Assembly (NCBI RefSeq): GCF_013407955.1
Contig: NZ_JACCBU010000001.1
Span: forward strand, 4,526,001-4,590,000
Origin: Microlunatus parietis
GTDB lineage: Bacteria > Actinomycetota > Actinomycetes > Propionibacteriales > Propionibacteriaceae
Reading direction: 5' to 3'
DNA length: 64,000 nucleotides
Part shown: piece by piece, positions 8,830 through 16,969 of the stretch
Layout of the letters: each line of letters opens with the position of its first letter
Numbering within the stretch: position 1 is the first letter of the stretch
Notes under the pieces: generated by a model
Told to the model about the DNA's origin: nothing
The model's input: only the letters and a program-made list of their open reading frames with translations
Databases searched by the model: none
Made by a program: the position numbers and the translations under genes

Positions 8830-9885
8830 ATGGGTGAACGGACCGCCGATGATCATGGGATCAAACGGGACCGGCTGCTGAAGATCATCGCGGACCAGGG
8901 AGCGGGCCGGCTGCTGCTGACCTCGCAGCCGGCCCTGGCCTGGTATCTCGAGGGGGCGCGGGTGCACGTCAACCTCGCCGCACCGCCGTTCGTCGCGGTC
9001 CTGGTCGGGAGCGGCGGCGACGAGGTGATCCTGACCGGCAACGAGTCGGCCCGGTTGCGGGACGAGGAGCTGCCGGCGGGCGTCGAGATCCGGGAGCTGG
9101 GGTGGTCGGAGCCGCCGGCGGGGATCGCCCTGGAGCCGGACACCCTGCACGAGGATCAGGTCGCCGACCAGCTGCGGGCGGCCCGGGCGCCGCTGCTGCC
9201 GGGGGAGCTGGCGCGGTATCGGGAGCTCGGCCGGGACGCGGCCGCGGTGATGACCGCGGTGCTGAGCGCGCGGAGTCCGGTCGATACCGAGCGCGCAGTC
9301 GCCGCGGCGTTGACCGGCGCCCTGGTGGAGGTCGGCGCCGAGCCGCTCGTGGTGCTGGTCGGTGGCGCGGACCGAATGCCGTACCGGCATCCGCTGCCGA
9401 CCCTCGCTCCGGTCGGCCGCCGCTTCATGGCCGTGATCGGCGCGCGCCGGCACGGCCTGGTGATCAACCTGACCCGTTGGGTGCGCTTCGGCCCGGCCGC
9501 GCCGGGGGAGCAGGACGCGGACGAGCGGATCCTCGCCGTCGAGGCCGGCTTCCTGGCCGCGACCGTACCGGGGACGACGTTGGGCGAGGCCTTCCGGGCC
9601 GGCTGTGTCGGCTACGCCGAGCACGGGTTCGCGGCCGACGAGTGGCAGCGGCATCACCAGGGCGGGATCGCCGGCTACAACGGCCGCGACCCCCGCGCCA
9701 CCGTCGACGCCGCAGACCGGATCGTCGCCGGCCAGGCCTTCGCCTGGAACCCGACCGCCTCCGGCTGCAAGGTCGAGGACACCGTGCTCCGTACCGCAAC
9801 GGGCTTCGAGATCCTCACCCTCGACCCCGCCTGGCCCACCACCCAAGTCGCCAACCTCCCCCGCCCCACCCCCCTCCCCCTCTGA
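8830..9885 (+). CDS. M24 (creatinase/aminopeptidase-fold) family protein, probably lacking metal ligands
   Basis: 351 residues resembling the M24 pita-bread fold, as often found in sugar ABC operons. The conserved His region is WQRHHQGGIAGYNGRDP and the C-terminal region GQAFAWNPTASGCKVEDTVL matches M24 relatives. The usual metal-binding Asp pair is not apparent (HGLVINLTRWVRFG in its place), so it may not be a metallopeptidase. Start ATG 8830 is preferred over GTG 8818 because GTGAGG supplies a ribosome-binding site 6 nt before it. It is the last gene of the importer operon; its role in sugar-acid use is unknown. Confidence 0.7.
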   Translation: MGERTADDHGIKRDRLLKIIADQGAGRLLLTSQPALAWYLEGARVHVNLAAPPFVAVLVGSGGDEVILTGNESARLRDEELPAGVEIRELGWSEPPAGIALEPDTLHEDQVADQLRAARAPLLPGELARYRELGRDAAAVMTAVLSARSPVDTERAVAAALTGALVEVGAEPLVVLVGGADRMPYRHPLPTLAPVGRRFMAVIGARRHGLVINLTRWVRFGPAAPGEQDADERILAVEAGFLAATVPGTTLGEAFRAGCVGYAEHGFAADEWQRHHQGGIAGYNGRDPRATVDAADRIVAGQAFAWNPTASGCKVEDTVLRTATGFEILTLDPAWPTTQVANLPRPTPLPL

Positions 9886-9887
9886 AA

Positions 9888-9952
9888 CCCGCCGACCGGT
9901 CACCAAAGCAGCGGTTCTGACGGCGTGTCGCTGCAGAAGTGACCGGTCGGTG
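9888..9952 (+). repeat. Dispersed 3'-end repeat family A, copy 1
   Basis: Begins 2 nt after the stop of the M24-like gene. Perfect 12-bp arms CCGACCGGTCAC (9892-9903) and GTGACCGGTCGG (9939-9950) enclose a conserved loop with CAAAGCAG and GGCGTGTCGCTGCAGAA. Similar copies lie at 27617-27685 and, inverted, at 14893-14979. Confidence 0.8.
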
Positions 9953-10274
9953 GAGGGTAGGGGGTGGAGCGTCGCCCGATGTCCAGGTGCCGGCGATCCG
10001 CTCACATCGGACGCAACCGACGCCGCGGAGTTCGATTCGGCCTCCCGAAGGGTCAGTTGCATCCTGGCTACTCCATGCCGGCGCACTCGGTTATCCCGGC
10101 GTTCGGCGTGCGCCCCGACGAGGCCGAGGTTCTTGAGCCGAGTCATCACCGACTCGGACCGCCGGCCCCGGAGACAACCGACCGCGCCAGACTCGGGACC
10201 GCAGGATCTTCGGTCTGGGCGAGATCGGCCCAACCAGGCCGATGGCCCGGGCGACAATTCCCAAGCCCCGGCCC

Positions 10275-10292
10275 ACGTTCCCGCGGGAACGT
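10275..10292. repeat. 18-bp perfect palindrome, copy 1
   Basis: ACGTTCCCGCGGGAACGT is self-complementary. Its 16-bp core CGTTCCCGCGGGAACG recurs exactly at 22816-22831. It lies about 35 nt upstream of the -35 element of the acetyltransferase promoter, so an operator role is possible. Confidence 0.7.
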
Positions 10293-10326
10293 TCCAGCAT
10301 GGTCCGGTGGGTGGCGGGCCACGTCG

Positions 10327-10356
10327 TTGACGCCTCGACAAGGGCTCGGTTAGCGT
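10327..10356 (+). promoter_or_regulatory. Putative promoter of the GNAT gene
   Basis: TTGACG (10327-10332), an 18-nt spacer and TAGCGT (10351-10356) give a plausible sigma70-type promoter with a 5' leader of roughly 70-75 nt before ATG 10437. Confidence 0.45.
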
Positions 10357-10436
10357 GCCAAGGCGTCCGCGGACTGGGCCGCGCCGACCCCGCCGGAAGG
10401 CTCGAAGCCACCCCGACTCCAGGGGAGGACGGTGTG

Positions 10437-11039
10437 ATGATCATGGAACCGGCCGAGGTCGAGGTTCATCCGGTCACGGCCGACCGGTGGGACGAACTGG
10501 TCGAGTTCTTCGAGCGCAAAGGCCCGCGCGGCGGCATCCCGATGCCCGGGTCCTGCTGGTGTCGGGCCTGGCACGAGGAATCCGACCAGCCGCGACCCGT
10601 CCGGAAGGCAGCGATGAAGGCCGATGTCGACGCGTCGCGGACGGTCGGACTGCTCGGGTACGTCGACGGGCCGGCGATCGGCTGGGTCGCGGTGTCGCCC
10701 AGGTCCGACCAGCCCCGGCTGGAACGCTCCCGCCACTACGGCCCCGAGCCGGGCGACGCGGACGTCTTCGCGATCACCTGCTTCTACGTCCAACTGGAGG
10801 CCCGAGGCTCCGGGATCGCGTCCGCCCTGCTCGACGCGGCGATCGACTACGCCCGGCGGTTGGGTGCCTCGGCGGTCGACGTGTTCCCGAAGGCCGGCGA
10901 CGCGCCGCACATCAGCTCGAGCCGGCGGGCCGAGGAGAACTACCACTGGATGGGCCGCCGCTCCTGGTACGACGCTCGCGGGTTCACGGTCATCCGTGAT
11001 CCCGGCAAGCGACTCGTGATGCGGCTGCCGCTGCGTTAG
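10437..11039 (+). CDS. GNAT-family N-acetyltransferase
   Basis: 200-residue acetyltransferase. The acetyl-CoA binding region is visible as FAITCFYVQLEARGSGIASALLDAAIDYAR (about residues 106-135), where the usual (R/Q)xxGx(G/A) loop reads ARGSGIA. It may acetylate a small molecule or protein; the substrate cannot be read. ATG 10437 is chosen for GGGGAGG 8 nt upstream; it is followed in frame by another ATG (ATGATCATG). An open frame extending upstream to 10242 has no support. It converges on vapC, with the stop codons adjacent. Confidence 0.82.
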   Translation: MIMEPAEVEVHPVTADRWDELVEFFERKGPRGGIPMPGSCWCRAWHEESDQPRPVRKAAMKADVDASRTVGLLGYVDGPAIGWVAVSPRSDQPRLERSRHYGPEPGDADVFAITCFYVQLEARGSGIASALLDAAIDYARRLGASAVDVFPKAGDAPHISSSRRAEENYHWMGRRSWYDARGFTVIRDPGKRLVMRLPLR

Positions 11040-11453
11040 TCAGGCGGGCGTCAGCTGGTGGACCGGCTGACCGGTGACCTCGGCGATGAGATCGAAGTCC
11101 TTGTCGACGGCGAGGATCGTCAGCCCCGCCGTCTCCGCGACCGCGGCGAGCAGCAGGTCGGGCACGGAAGGCGCTCGGTGTCGACCACGGTCCGCGAGCA
11201 GGAGTTGCACCTCATGCGCCCGATCCTCAGCACGCGGTGTGCAGTACTCGATCGGCATCAGCGACAGGGGCGGCCGGGCAAAGGCGGCACGCCCGTCCTT
11301 GCCGTTGCGGACCGAGTAGCCGAGTTCGAGGCGCGTGATCGTGCTGAGGTGGACCAGACCGCGGCGGATTCGTTGATCCCACTCCTCACGGTCGGCTGCT
11401 CGTCCTTGGCCGAGGTGAATCAGTGCGGACTTGTCGATCAGCCAGGTCGTCAC
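11040..11453 (-). CDS. vapC: VapC-type PIN-domain toxin
   Basis: 137-residue PIN ribonuclease. The acidic residues expected for Mg2+ binding are visible: D7 (LIDKS), E43 (RLELGYS), D99 (VPDLLLAA) and D117 (AVDKDFD). VapC toxins cleave RNA, often tRNA, and are neutralised by the cognate VapB. The start is GTG 11453, which overlaps the vapB stop by 4 nt (GTGA); a longer open frame starting at 11681 is not supported. Confidence 0.9.
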   Translation of the reverse strand: MTTWLIDKSALIHLGQGRAADREEWDQRIRRGLVHLSTITRLELGYSVRNGKDGRAAFARPPLSLMPIEYCTPRAEDRAHEVQLLLADRGRHRAPSVPDLLLAAVAETAGLTILAVDKDFDLIAEVTGQPVHQLTPA

Positions 11454-11674
11454 TCCCAGGCGCCCTTCATGACCTCGGGGTCGGCCAGGTCGGCGAACAC
11501 CGCCGCGGTATCCACCCAGTCCTGCTCGGTGATCGTCGGCGGATCGTCGTGATGAACTCCGGCCTCCAGTGTCCGTACGAGGTATTCGTTGCGAGACAGA
11601 TTCGCCCTCGCTGCCTGAGCATCCAAATGTGCGACGGCCTCTTTGGAGAGACCACGGATCAGGACATCGGTCAT
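11450..11674 (-). CDS. vapB: VapB-type antitoxin (ribbon-helix-helix / FitA-like)
   Basis: 74 residues. The N-terminal MTDVLIRGLSKEAVAHLDAQAARANLSRNEYLVRTLEAG is a ribbon-helix-helix DNA-binding segment; the C-terminal acidic tail (EQDWVDTAAVFADLADPEVMKGAW) would wrap the VapC active site. It is encoded upstream of vapC with a 4-nt overlap, the standard TA layout. A GTGATATC dyad lies about 24 nt upstream and is the likely autoregulatory operator. Confidence 0.9.
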   Translation of the reverse strand: MTDVLIRGLSKEAVAHLDAQAARANLSRNEYLVRTLEAGVHHDDPPTITEQDWVDTAAVFADLADPEVMKGAWE

Positions 11675-11697
11675 CTGACACCTCCAGGCAACCTTCG

Positions 11698-11715
11698 GTG
11701 ATATCACGATATCAC
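11698..11715. promoter_or_regulatory. vapBC autoregulatory operator candidate
   Basis: GTGATATCACGATATCAC: perfect 8-bp inverted arms GTGATATC/GATATCAC with an AC spacer, just upstream of vapB. It is strikingly A/T-rich for this genome. VapBC complexes classically bind such dyads; the assignment here is inferred from position. Confidence 0.65.
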
Positions 11716-11736
11716 GAGTTTGGGGAAGGTGGGCCG

Positions 11737-13173
11737 TCAGGCCGCCGGGGCCAGTGAGAGGGGAGCGTCCACGGTCTCGCGGTCGCCGGTCGTGTCCTTG
11801 GCCTGGGCGGTGCCCCGGAAGCGGGCGCTCAGGGCGCGGTAGTGCTTGGTGGTCAGCGCGAAGGCGGTCAGGGCGAGACCGGCCAGGCCCATGATCACGA
11901 ACACCAGCGCGATGCCTCGTTCCGGACCGGTGCCGAACCAGCTGCCGATCAGGGCGGCCCCGGCGCCGTCGGTCATGAACGGCATGAAGACGAATTGGGC
12001 CAGCGGGCTGATCAGGAAGGCGGTCAGCGGCGAGGCGGACTGCTCGACGCTCTGGGCGAACCCGAAGACCCGGCCCTGACGCTCGTACGGAACCACCTGC
12101 TGCAGCACCGCCTGCTCCGACGCCTCGGCGAACGGCATCAGCAGCATGAAGAGCGCCATCCCGCCCAGCAGCAGGATCACCGACGCCTGCAGCGGGAAGA
12201 TGATCGTCACCGTCCACAGGGTCAGATTGATCAACAGCAGCAGCCGCACCGGATTGGAACTCACGCCCGTCTTCGTGATCAACAACCCGCCGACGATGGT
12301 CAGCGAGCTCAGTGCGCCCAGCGCGAGACCCCAGACCTGGACCGACATCATCGACAGTCCGTACGGGTCCATCAGCGCCATGAAGCCGCCGAACAGGAAG
12401 TTGTTGATCGTGGTGAAGATGATCAAGGCGAACAGGCCGCGGGTCTGCCCGACGATGCGGATCGTGCCGCGCAGGTCCAGCTTCTTGTCGGCCGGATCGG
12501 CAGCCGCGACGGTCAGGCGCTCCGGAACCCGGACGGATCGCAGGTGCAGCAGCGAGCCGGCCAGCACGACCACGCCGAGCACCAGCATCCCGAGCATGCC
12601 GGTGGCGCCGACCAGCACGCCGCTGATCACCGAGCTGATCAGGAAGGAGATCCCCGAGGTGGTGCCGACCAGGCCGTTGGCCTTGCCCCGGCGGGCCTCG
12701 TCGAAGAGTGCCGTGACCATGGTGGGCAGGGCGATCGTGCGCAGGTTGCCGGCGATCATGCCGGCCATCAGCAGCACGACCAGCACCCACAGCCGGGGGT
12801 CGGCGGGGTGCCGCCAGGCGTCGGCCGGGTTGGCCAGGTAGAAGACCAGCCCCGTTGCGTACAGCCCGAGCGAGATCGCCGCGGAGGCCAGCAGCACGGT
12901 CTTCTTGCGGTGATGATCGACGATGCCGCCGAAGAAGATGCCGGTGCCGGCCGTGCTGACCAGGTAGATCCCGGCGATGATGCCGGTCGCGAAGACCGAC
13001 GCGGTCTGCAGGTAGACGAAGAATGTGATCGCGAACCACATCGACAGGTTCACCACCGACACCGACAGCACATTGCCGAGCAGCTGCAGGAAGGTGCGCA
13101 CGGCCGGGTCGGCCGGGCTCAGCCGGGTGGCGTCGGGGGCCGGCCCCTGGGTCTCGGTGGCGGTGGTGCTCAT
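11737..13173 (-). CDS. MFS transporter (drug-exporter-like)
   Basis: 478-residue major facilitator with about 12 hydrophobic segments (for example VLSVSVVNLSMWFAITFFVYL and VILLLGGMALFMLLM). The inner-loop motif A region reads GGIVDHHRKKTVLLASA and a mid-protein loop carries VVPYERQGRVFGFAQSVEQ, common in efflux members. It is divergent from an HxlR regulator, with tandem operator-like repeats between them, so substrate-inducible efflux is a reasonable inference. Confidence 0.87.
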   Translation of the reverse strand: MSTTATETQGPAPDATRLSPADPAVRTFLQLLGNVLSVSVVNLSMWFAITFFVYLQTASVFATGIIAGIYLVSTAGTGIFFGGIVDHHRKKTVLLASAAISLGLYATGLVFYLANPADAWRHPADPRLWVLVVLLMAGMIAGNLRTIALPTMVTALFDEARRGKANGLVGTTSGISFLISSVISGVLVGATGMLGMLVLGVVVLAGSLLHLRSVRVPERLTVAAADPADKKLDLRGTIRIVGQTRGLFALIIFTTINNFLFGGFMALMDPYGLSMMSVQVWGLALGALSSLTIVGGLLITKTGVSSNPVRLLLLINLTLWTVTIIFPLQASVILLLGGMALFMLLMPFAEASEQAVLQQVVPYERQGRVFGFAQSVEQSASPLTAFLISPLAQFVFMPFMTDGAGAALIGSWFGTGPERGIALVFVIMGLAGLALTAFALTTKHYRALSARFRGTAQAKDTTGDRETVDAPLSLAPAA

Positions 13174-13193
13174 CTCGGGCTCCTGGTCTCGGA

Positions 13194-13242
13194 CTAATCA
13201 CTATGATGACGATAGTTAAATTAATCGCTATGATGATCGTAG
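13194..13242. promoter_or_regulatory. Tandem operator repeats between MFS and HxlR genes
   Basis: Two copies of a 23-bp sequence, TAATC-R-CTATGATGA-n3-TAGT, lie 27 bp apart (cores CTATGATGACGATAG at 13201-13215 and CTATGATGATCGTAG at 13228-13242). Each core has CTAT/ATAG-type partial dyad symmetry. The block fills the short divergent promoter and is A/T-rich; it is probably the HxlR binding site. Confidence 0.65.
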
Positions 13243-13267
13243 TCAAGTCTTCGCGGAGGTGATCCTG

Positions 13268-13735
13268 GTGAAGCGTTCGAGTGGCAAGTCGCACTGCCCG
13301 ATCAACTACGGCCTGGAGACGTTCGGAGATCCCTGGTCCCTGCTGGTGGTGCGCGACATCGTCTACTTCGGCAAACACACGTTCAACGAGTTCCTCGCCT
13401 CCGAGGAGGCCATCGCGCCGAGCGTGCTGTCCAGCCGGCTGGAGCAGCTGGTCGCGGCCGGGGTGCTGAGCAAGGGCAAGGATCCGTCGGACGGCCGTCG
13501 GGTGGCGTACTCGCTGACCGAGCAGGGATTGCGGGCGATCCCGATCCTGGTCGAGATCGCCGATTGGGGCGTCGACGCGGACCCCGACACCGGTGCGCCA
13601 CCGGACTGGGTCGCCGCGGTCCGGGCCGACAAGCCGGCGATGATCGAGCGGATCGTCGCGGCCGTCCGCCAGGGCCGTGCAGTCTTCGTCGGCGAGGACA
13701 GCCTGTATGCGGAGGTTGTCCGCCAGGCCGCGTGA
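13268..13735 (+). CDS. HxlR-family winged-helix regulator
   Basis: 155 residues. The N-terminal Cys in CPINYGLETFGDPWSLLVVRDIVYFGKHTFNEFL is the HxlR hallmark, followed by a winged helix (ISxRL-like VLSSRLEQLVAAGVLSKG and GRRVAYSLTEQGLRAIPIL). GTG 13268 is chosen because GGAGG (13255-13259) lies 8 nt upstream; GTG 13259 would overlap it. It is divergent from the MFS gene it probably controls, with redox- or electrophile-sensing as a possible input. Confidence 0.88.
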   Translation: MKRSSGKSHCPINYGLETFGDPWSLLVVRDIVYFGKHTFNEFLASEEAIAPSVLSSRLEQLVAAGVLSKGKDPSDGRRVAYSLTEQGLRAIPILVEIADWGVDADPDTGAPPDWVAAVRADKPAMIERIVAAVRQGRAVFVGEDSLYAEVVRQAA

Positions 13736-13744
13736 TCACCGCGG

Positions 13745-14770
13745 TCAGGGGAGCCGGCGGAACCAGCCGGTCTGGTTGTACCAGTGGCCGCCCGCGCGGA
13801 GGTGGCCGACGACGGCACGTTCCAGTGCGGTGCGCTGAGGCAGTTCGGCCAGCAGGGCCCGCGGGACCTCGGGACCCTCGAACCGCCGCCGGAAGACGTG
13901 CAGGATCGGCGCCCAGTCCGCCCGGACCCGATCGTTGAAGGCTGTGCAACGGCGCTGGAAGCGGACGATGTTGGACTCCGCGGGCAGGTGGTCGGCGAGT
14001 TGCTCGTCCATCAGCCAGGAGTGGCAGCCGAACCCGGCCACCTGTTCGGGAAAGCCGCGGGCCAGGTCCAGGGCGCGGTCGAAGGAGGCGTCACAGGCGG
14101 CCGGCGTCAGCGGACCGGCGTTGCCGGGGATGTGCGTGTTGAGCGCGCTCTCGCCGGGACGCAGGATCGGATGGCCGGGCGCGGTGTGCCGGGGCTGCCG
14201 TTCGTACGCCAGCCGGCCGAGCCGGAATCCCGTACCGGAGAACGTCATCGGCAGGCCCCAGGTCGCGTCCAGCCCCGGCCGGCCGTTGATCCGGCGATCG
14301 CCCGCCAGTGACGACCCGAGAGCGCTGAGCGAGGCCCAGGACTCGTCGTCGCTGAGCCCGATGGCCGCGTGGTGATCGCGTACGTACGGAGTGACGGTCA
14401 GGAACACCCACACGAAGAGATGGCGGGCGACCGGGCCGCCGGGCAGCGCCGCCCAAGCCGGGTTGCCGGGCCGCCGCTGGCCCAGCTGACTGATCAGCAG
14501 CCGCGCCGACCGGTCCAGCAGCCAGCAGAGTTCGGGATCGCCGTCCGGATCGGGACGGGCGGCGAGCGTCGTGGCGCGGTCTTCGGGCTCGGTGTTCATC
14601 CTGGTCAGCAGTCGGTCGGCCGTTTCCCGATCGGGAACGTCCAGCCGCGGACCGTCCGGCCCGGCCACCGGGGTCAACCGGTCCACGACCTCCGGTGCGA
14701 GGTCCAGCGTCCGAGCGACCGCGGACAGGCTGAGACGCGGCCAGGCCGGGGTCGAGGCTTGGTGGTTCAT
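13745..14770 (-). CDS. Acyltransferase-domain protein (NAT_N / GNAT_C-like), function unknown
   Basis: 341 residues resembling actinobacterial two-domain N-acyltransferase-like proteins: the N-terminal part resembles a NAT_N domain, and the C-terminal GNAT-like half includes HIPGNAGPLTPAACDASFDRALDLARGFPEQVAGFGCHSWLMDEQLADHLP. No substrate can be assigned. Start ATG 14770 follows AGGGAG by 8 nt; an in-frame GTG at 14788 is less likely. It converges with the HxlR gene. Confidence 0.6.
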   Translation of the reverse strand: MNHQASTPAWPRLSLSAVARTLDLAPEVVDRLTPVAGPDGPRLDVPDRETADRLLTRMNTEPEDRATTLAARPDPDGDPELCWLLDRSARLLISQLGQRRPGNPAWAALPGGPVARHLFVWVFLTVTPYVRDHHAAIGLSDDESWASLSALGSSLAGDRRINGRPGLDATWGLPMTFSGTGFRLGRLAYERQPRHTAPGHPILRPGESALNTHIPGNAGPLTPAACDASFDRALDLARGFPEQVAGFGCHSWLMDEQLADHLPAESNIVRFQRRCTAFNDRVRADWAPILHVFRRRFEGPEVPRALLAELPQRTALERAVVGHLRAGGHWYNQTGWFRRLP

Positions 14771-14892
14771 CGAGATCACTCCCTGCACTCGGCGAGTCCG
14801 TGGTCGAACTCGGGGCGGGGGTGACTCCTCGGGGCCTCCCTCAGCAACCTATCCCCGCGGCGGCCGGCTGCACAGCACCGCGTCCAGATCCC

Positions 14893-14979
14893 GATCGACC
14901 GGTCAGTTGTGCAGCGACACGCCGCCCCTTCGACAGGCTCAGGGCAGGCGCCACGCCTGCTTTTGTGACTGGTCAGCGG
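14893..14979 (-). repeat. Repeat family A, copy 3 (inverted), with a second repeat in its loop
   Basis: Minus-strand copy that begins at the ancestral stop codon of the phosphotransferase pseudogene. It shares TGACCAGTCAC, AAAAGCAGGC, GGCGTGTCGCTGCA and ACTGACCGGTCG with the other copies. The loop is longer because it carries the unrelated core CCCTTCGACAGGCTCAGGG (family B, also at 5328-5384), giving a nested repeat. Confidence 0.75.
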
Positions 14980-15864
14980 AGTTGGTGGGTGAGGGTGTGC
15001 CGGCCTACGGCGGCGAGTTGGGGGTTGTCGTCGGAGTTGGCCAGCAGTGACAGTCCGAGGGCCAGGCCCCAGCCGCGCCCGTTGCCAGAGGTCCGTGCCG
15101 GCGCCGGTCAGCTCCGTGTAGCGGGCCTGGAACGCGCGCCGGCCGGCGGTGTCGAAGCTGAGCCAGCCGGTCGCCAGGTCGGTGGCCGGATCGCCGACGG
15201 TGAGGTCGCCGAAGTCGATCACGGCGGCCAAGTGATCATGGTCGGCGAGCAGGTTGGCCGGGTGCGGGTCGCCGTGCACCCAGACCGGTTCCGTGTCGAG
15301 CACCGGCGTCTCGAGCAGCTGCCGCCAGAGTTCCCGGAGCCGGTCCGGCTCGGGGATCGCGCTGCCGGCCAGGTGCTCCTCGACCAGGTCGTTCCGCTCC
15401 GCCAGCGGGATTCCGCGGACCGGGTTGAAGATCCGGTCCGGGCCGCTGCGGGCCTGGTCCGGGGCCGGTCGGTGCAGAGCGGCCAGGAACTCGGCGACCG
15501 GCCCGGCCAGCGGGGTCCGAGCCGGGACCGGGACGTCGGTCAGCGGGGTGCCGGGGAGCCAGCGGGTGATCGTCCAGAACCACGGGAAGTGATCGCTCGG
15601 CGTACCTACCCGGACGGGGACCGGCACCGGCGCCGGCAACGCCTCGGCGATCACCGGCAGCCAACGCTGCTCGTTGATCATCAGCCGCGCCGCCTGCATC
15701 CGGCGGGGCAGCCGGACCAGCAGGTCGTCACCGAGCCGGAAGATCACGTTGTCCCAGCCGTTCGCCACCAGGCGGAGCGGACCGGCCAGGTCCGGCTGCT
15801 GCTCGTTGATCAACTTCTCGACCAGGGCGACGGTGACGTCGACCTCCGCTTCGGGCATGCGCAT
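14973..15864 (-). pseudogene. Aminoglycoside phosphotransferase-family kinase, frameshifted near the C-terminus
   Basis: APH/ChoK-fold kinase. Present are the N-lobe (VANGWDNVIFRLGDDLLVRLPRR), the Brenner motif VWVHGDPHPANLLADHDH (HGDxxxxN) and the DFG-like AAVIDFGDLTVGDPATDLA. The frame is broken near 15072-15080: after DLWQRAR the expected GWALALGLSLLANSDDNPQLAAVGRHTLTHQLR and stop continue in another frame, ending at 14973. Inserting two bases (CG in a GCGCG tract) would restore it. In the unrepaired frame, translation runs on past 14800. Start ATG 15864 (GGAG upstream). It is either a recent pseudogene or a sequencing indel. Confidence 0.8.
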
Positions 15865-15963
15865 GCGACGCTCCGGCCAGGGAAGAAAGGGTGTCCCGCC
15901 GACCCTACCGCCCGAGCCCGACGGCCGCACGACACTAGGATCACGGCGGTGAAGGAGATTCCC

Positions 15964-16797
15964 GTGGTGACCGGGCTGCCGGCACCGGGCCGCACGCTGG
16001 TGATGGGTGTGGTGAACGTGACCCCCGACTCGTTCTCCGACGGTGGGGAGTGGCTGGACCCCGACGACGCGGTACGGCACGGCCACGACCTGATCGCCGA
16101 GGGTGCCGACGTGATCGACGTCGGCGGCGAGTCGACCCGGCCCGGCGCGACCCGGCCGGATCTCGAGACCGAGCTGCGCCGGGTGCTGCCGGTGATCACC
16201 GAGCTGACCAGGGCCGGTGCCGTGGTCAGCGTCGACACGATGCGGTCCGAGGTGGCCACGGCCGCGGTCGAGGCCGGGGCGAAGATGATCAACGACGTGT
16301 CCGGTGGCCGGGCCGACCCGGCGATGCTGTCGACGGTGGCCGAGCTGGAGGTCGCGTACCTCTGCATGCATTGGCGCGGCCACTCCGAGGACATGTTCAG
16401 CCAGGCCGTGTACGACGACGTGGTGACCGAGGTGATCACCGAACTGCGGGTCCAGCTGGACCAGGCGGTGGCGGCCGGCATCGCGCCGGACCGGCTGGTG
16501 GTCGACCCGGGTTTCGGGTTCGCCAAGACCGCCGACCACAACTGGGAACTGCTGCGCCGGATCGACGAGCTGGCCGTGTTGGGACTGCCGGTGCTGCTCG
16601 GCGTCTCCCGGAAACGGTTCCTCAGCCGGCTGCTCGCCGACGGCGACCGGCTGCGGCCCGCCCGGCAGTGCGACGACGCCTCGATGGCGCTCACCGTCGT
16701 CGCCGCGCAGCACCGGCTCTGGGGCGTCCGGGTGCATGCGGTCCGGCCCAACCGGGACGCGATCGCGGTGATCGACCAACTCGCCCAGCCGGGTTAA
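15964..16797 (+). CDS. folP: Dihydropteroate synthase
   Basis: 277-residue TIM-barrel enzyme joining pterin pyrophosphate and p-aminobenzoate in folate synthesis (the sulfonamide target). Signatures: TLVMGVVNVTPDSFSDGGEW near the N-terminus, DVIDVGGESTRPGA, VSVDTMR, KMINDVSGG, DPGFGFAKT and GVSRKRFLS. GTG 15964 follows AAGGAG by 6 nt; GTG 15949 is an alternative, possibly leaderless, start because TAGGAT (15936-15941) lies 7 nt before it. It opens the folP-folB-folK cluster, with 172 nt to folB. Confidence 0.95.
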   Translation: MVTGLPAPGRTLVMGVVNVTPDSFSDGGEWLDPDDAVRHGHDLIAEGADVIDVGGESTRPGATRPDLETELRRVLPVITELTRAGAVVSVDTMRSEVATAAVEAGAKMINDVSGGRADPAMLSTVAELEVAYLCMHWRGHSEDMFSQAVYDDVVTEVITELRVQLDQAVAAGIAPDRLVVDPGFGFAKTADHNWELLRRIDELAVLGLPVLLGVSRKRFLSRLLADGDRLRPARQCDDASMALTVVAAQHRLWGVRVHAVRPNRDAIAVIDQLAQPG

Positions 16798-16969
16798 CGA
16801 CGGGCGTCCGGACGCCGACGGCTCGGCGAATCCGTACGGCTGCCACGTCGCAACGCGCGCGCATCGTAGGCGAAGCGTCGCCGGAAGGCGCTACGGTCTT
16901 CGGATTCGCGGACGCCGACTGCCCCGCCCCGGGGGTGGTCGGATAGGGTCGGCGGGCGAAGGAGGGCAG

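Larger units (their letters stand above)
9886..10436. other. 550-bp intergenic region without a recognisable gene
   Basis: Small open frames here have no ribosome-binding sites or recognisable protein features. It holds repeat family A copy 1 (9888-9952), an 18-bp palindrome (10275-10292) and a promoter (10327-10356) for the downstream acetyltransferase. Confidence 0.6.

Noticed and set aside
10091..10444. Minus-strand open frame in the 9.9-10.4 kb gap
   Set aside because: It overlaps the promoter and palindrome for the GNAT gene; codon pattern and signals are unconvincing.
14800..15963. Plus-strand open frame upstream of folP
   Set aside because: Antisense to the phosphotransferase pseudogene; dihydropteroate synthase begins at about 15964.
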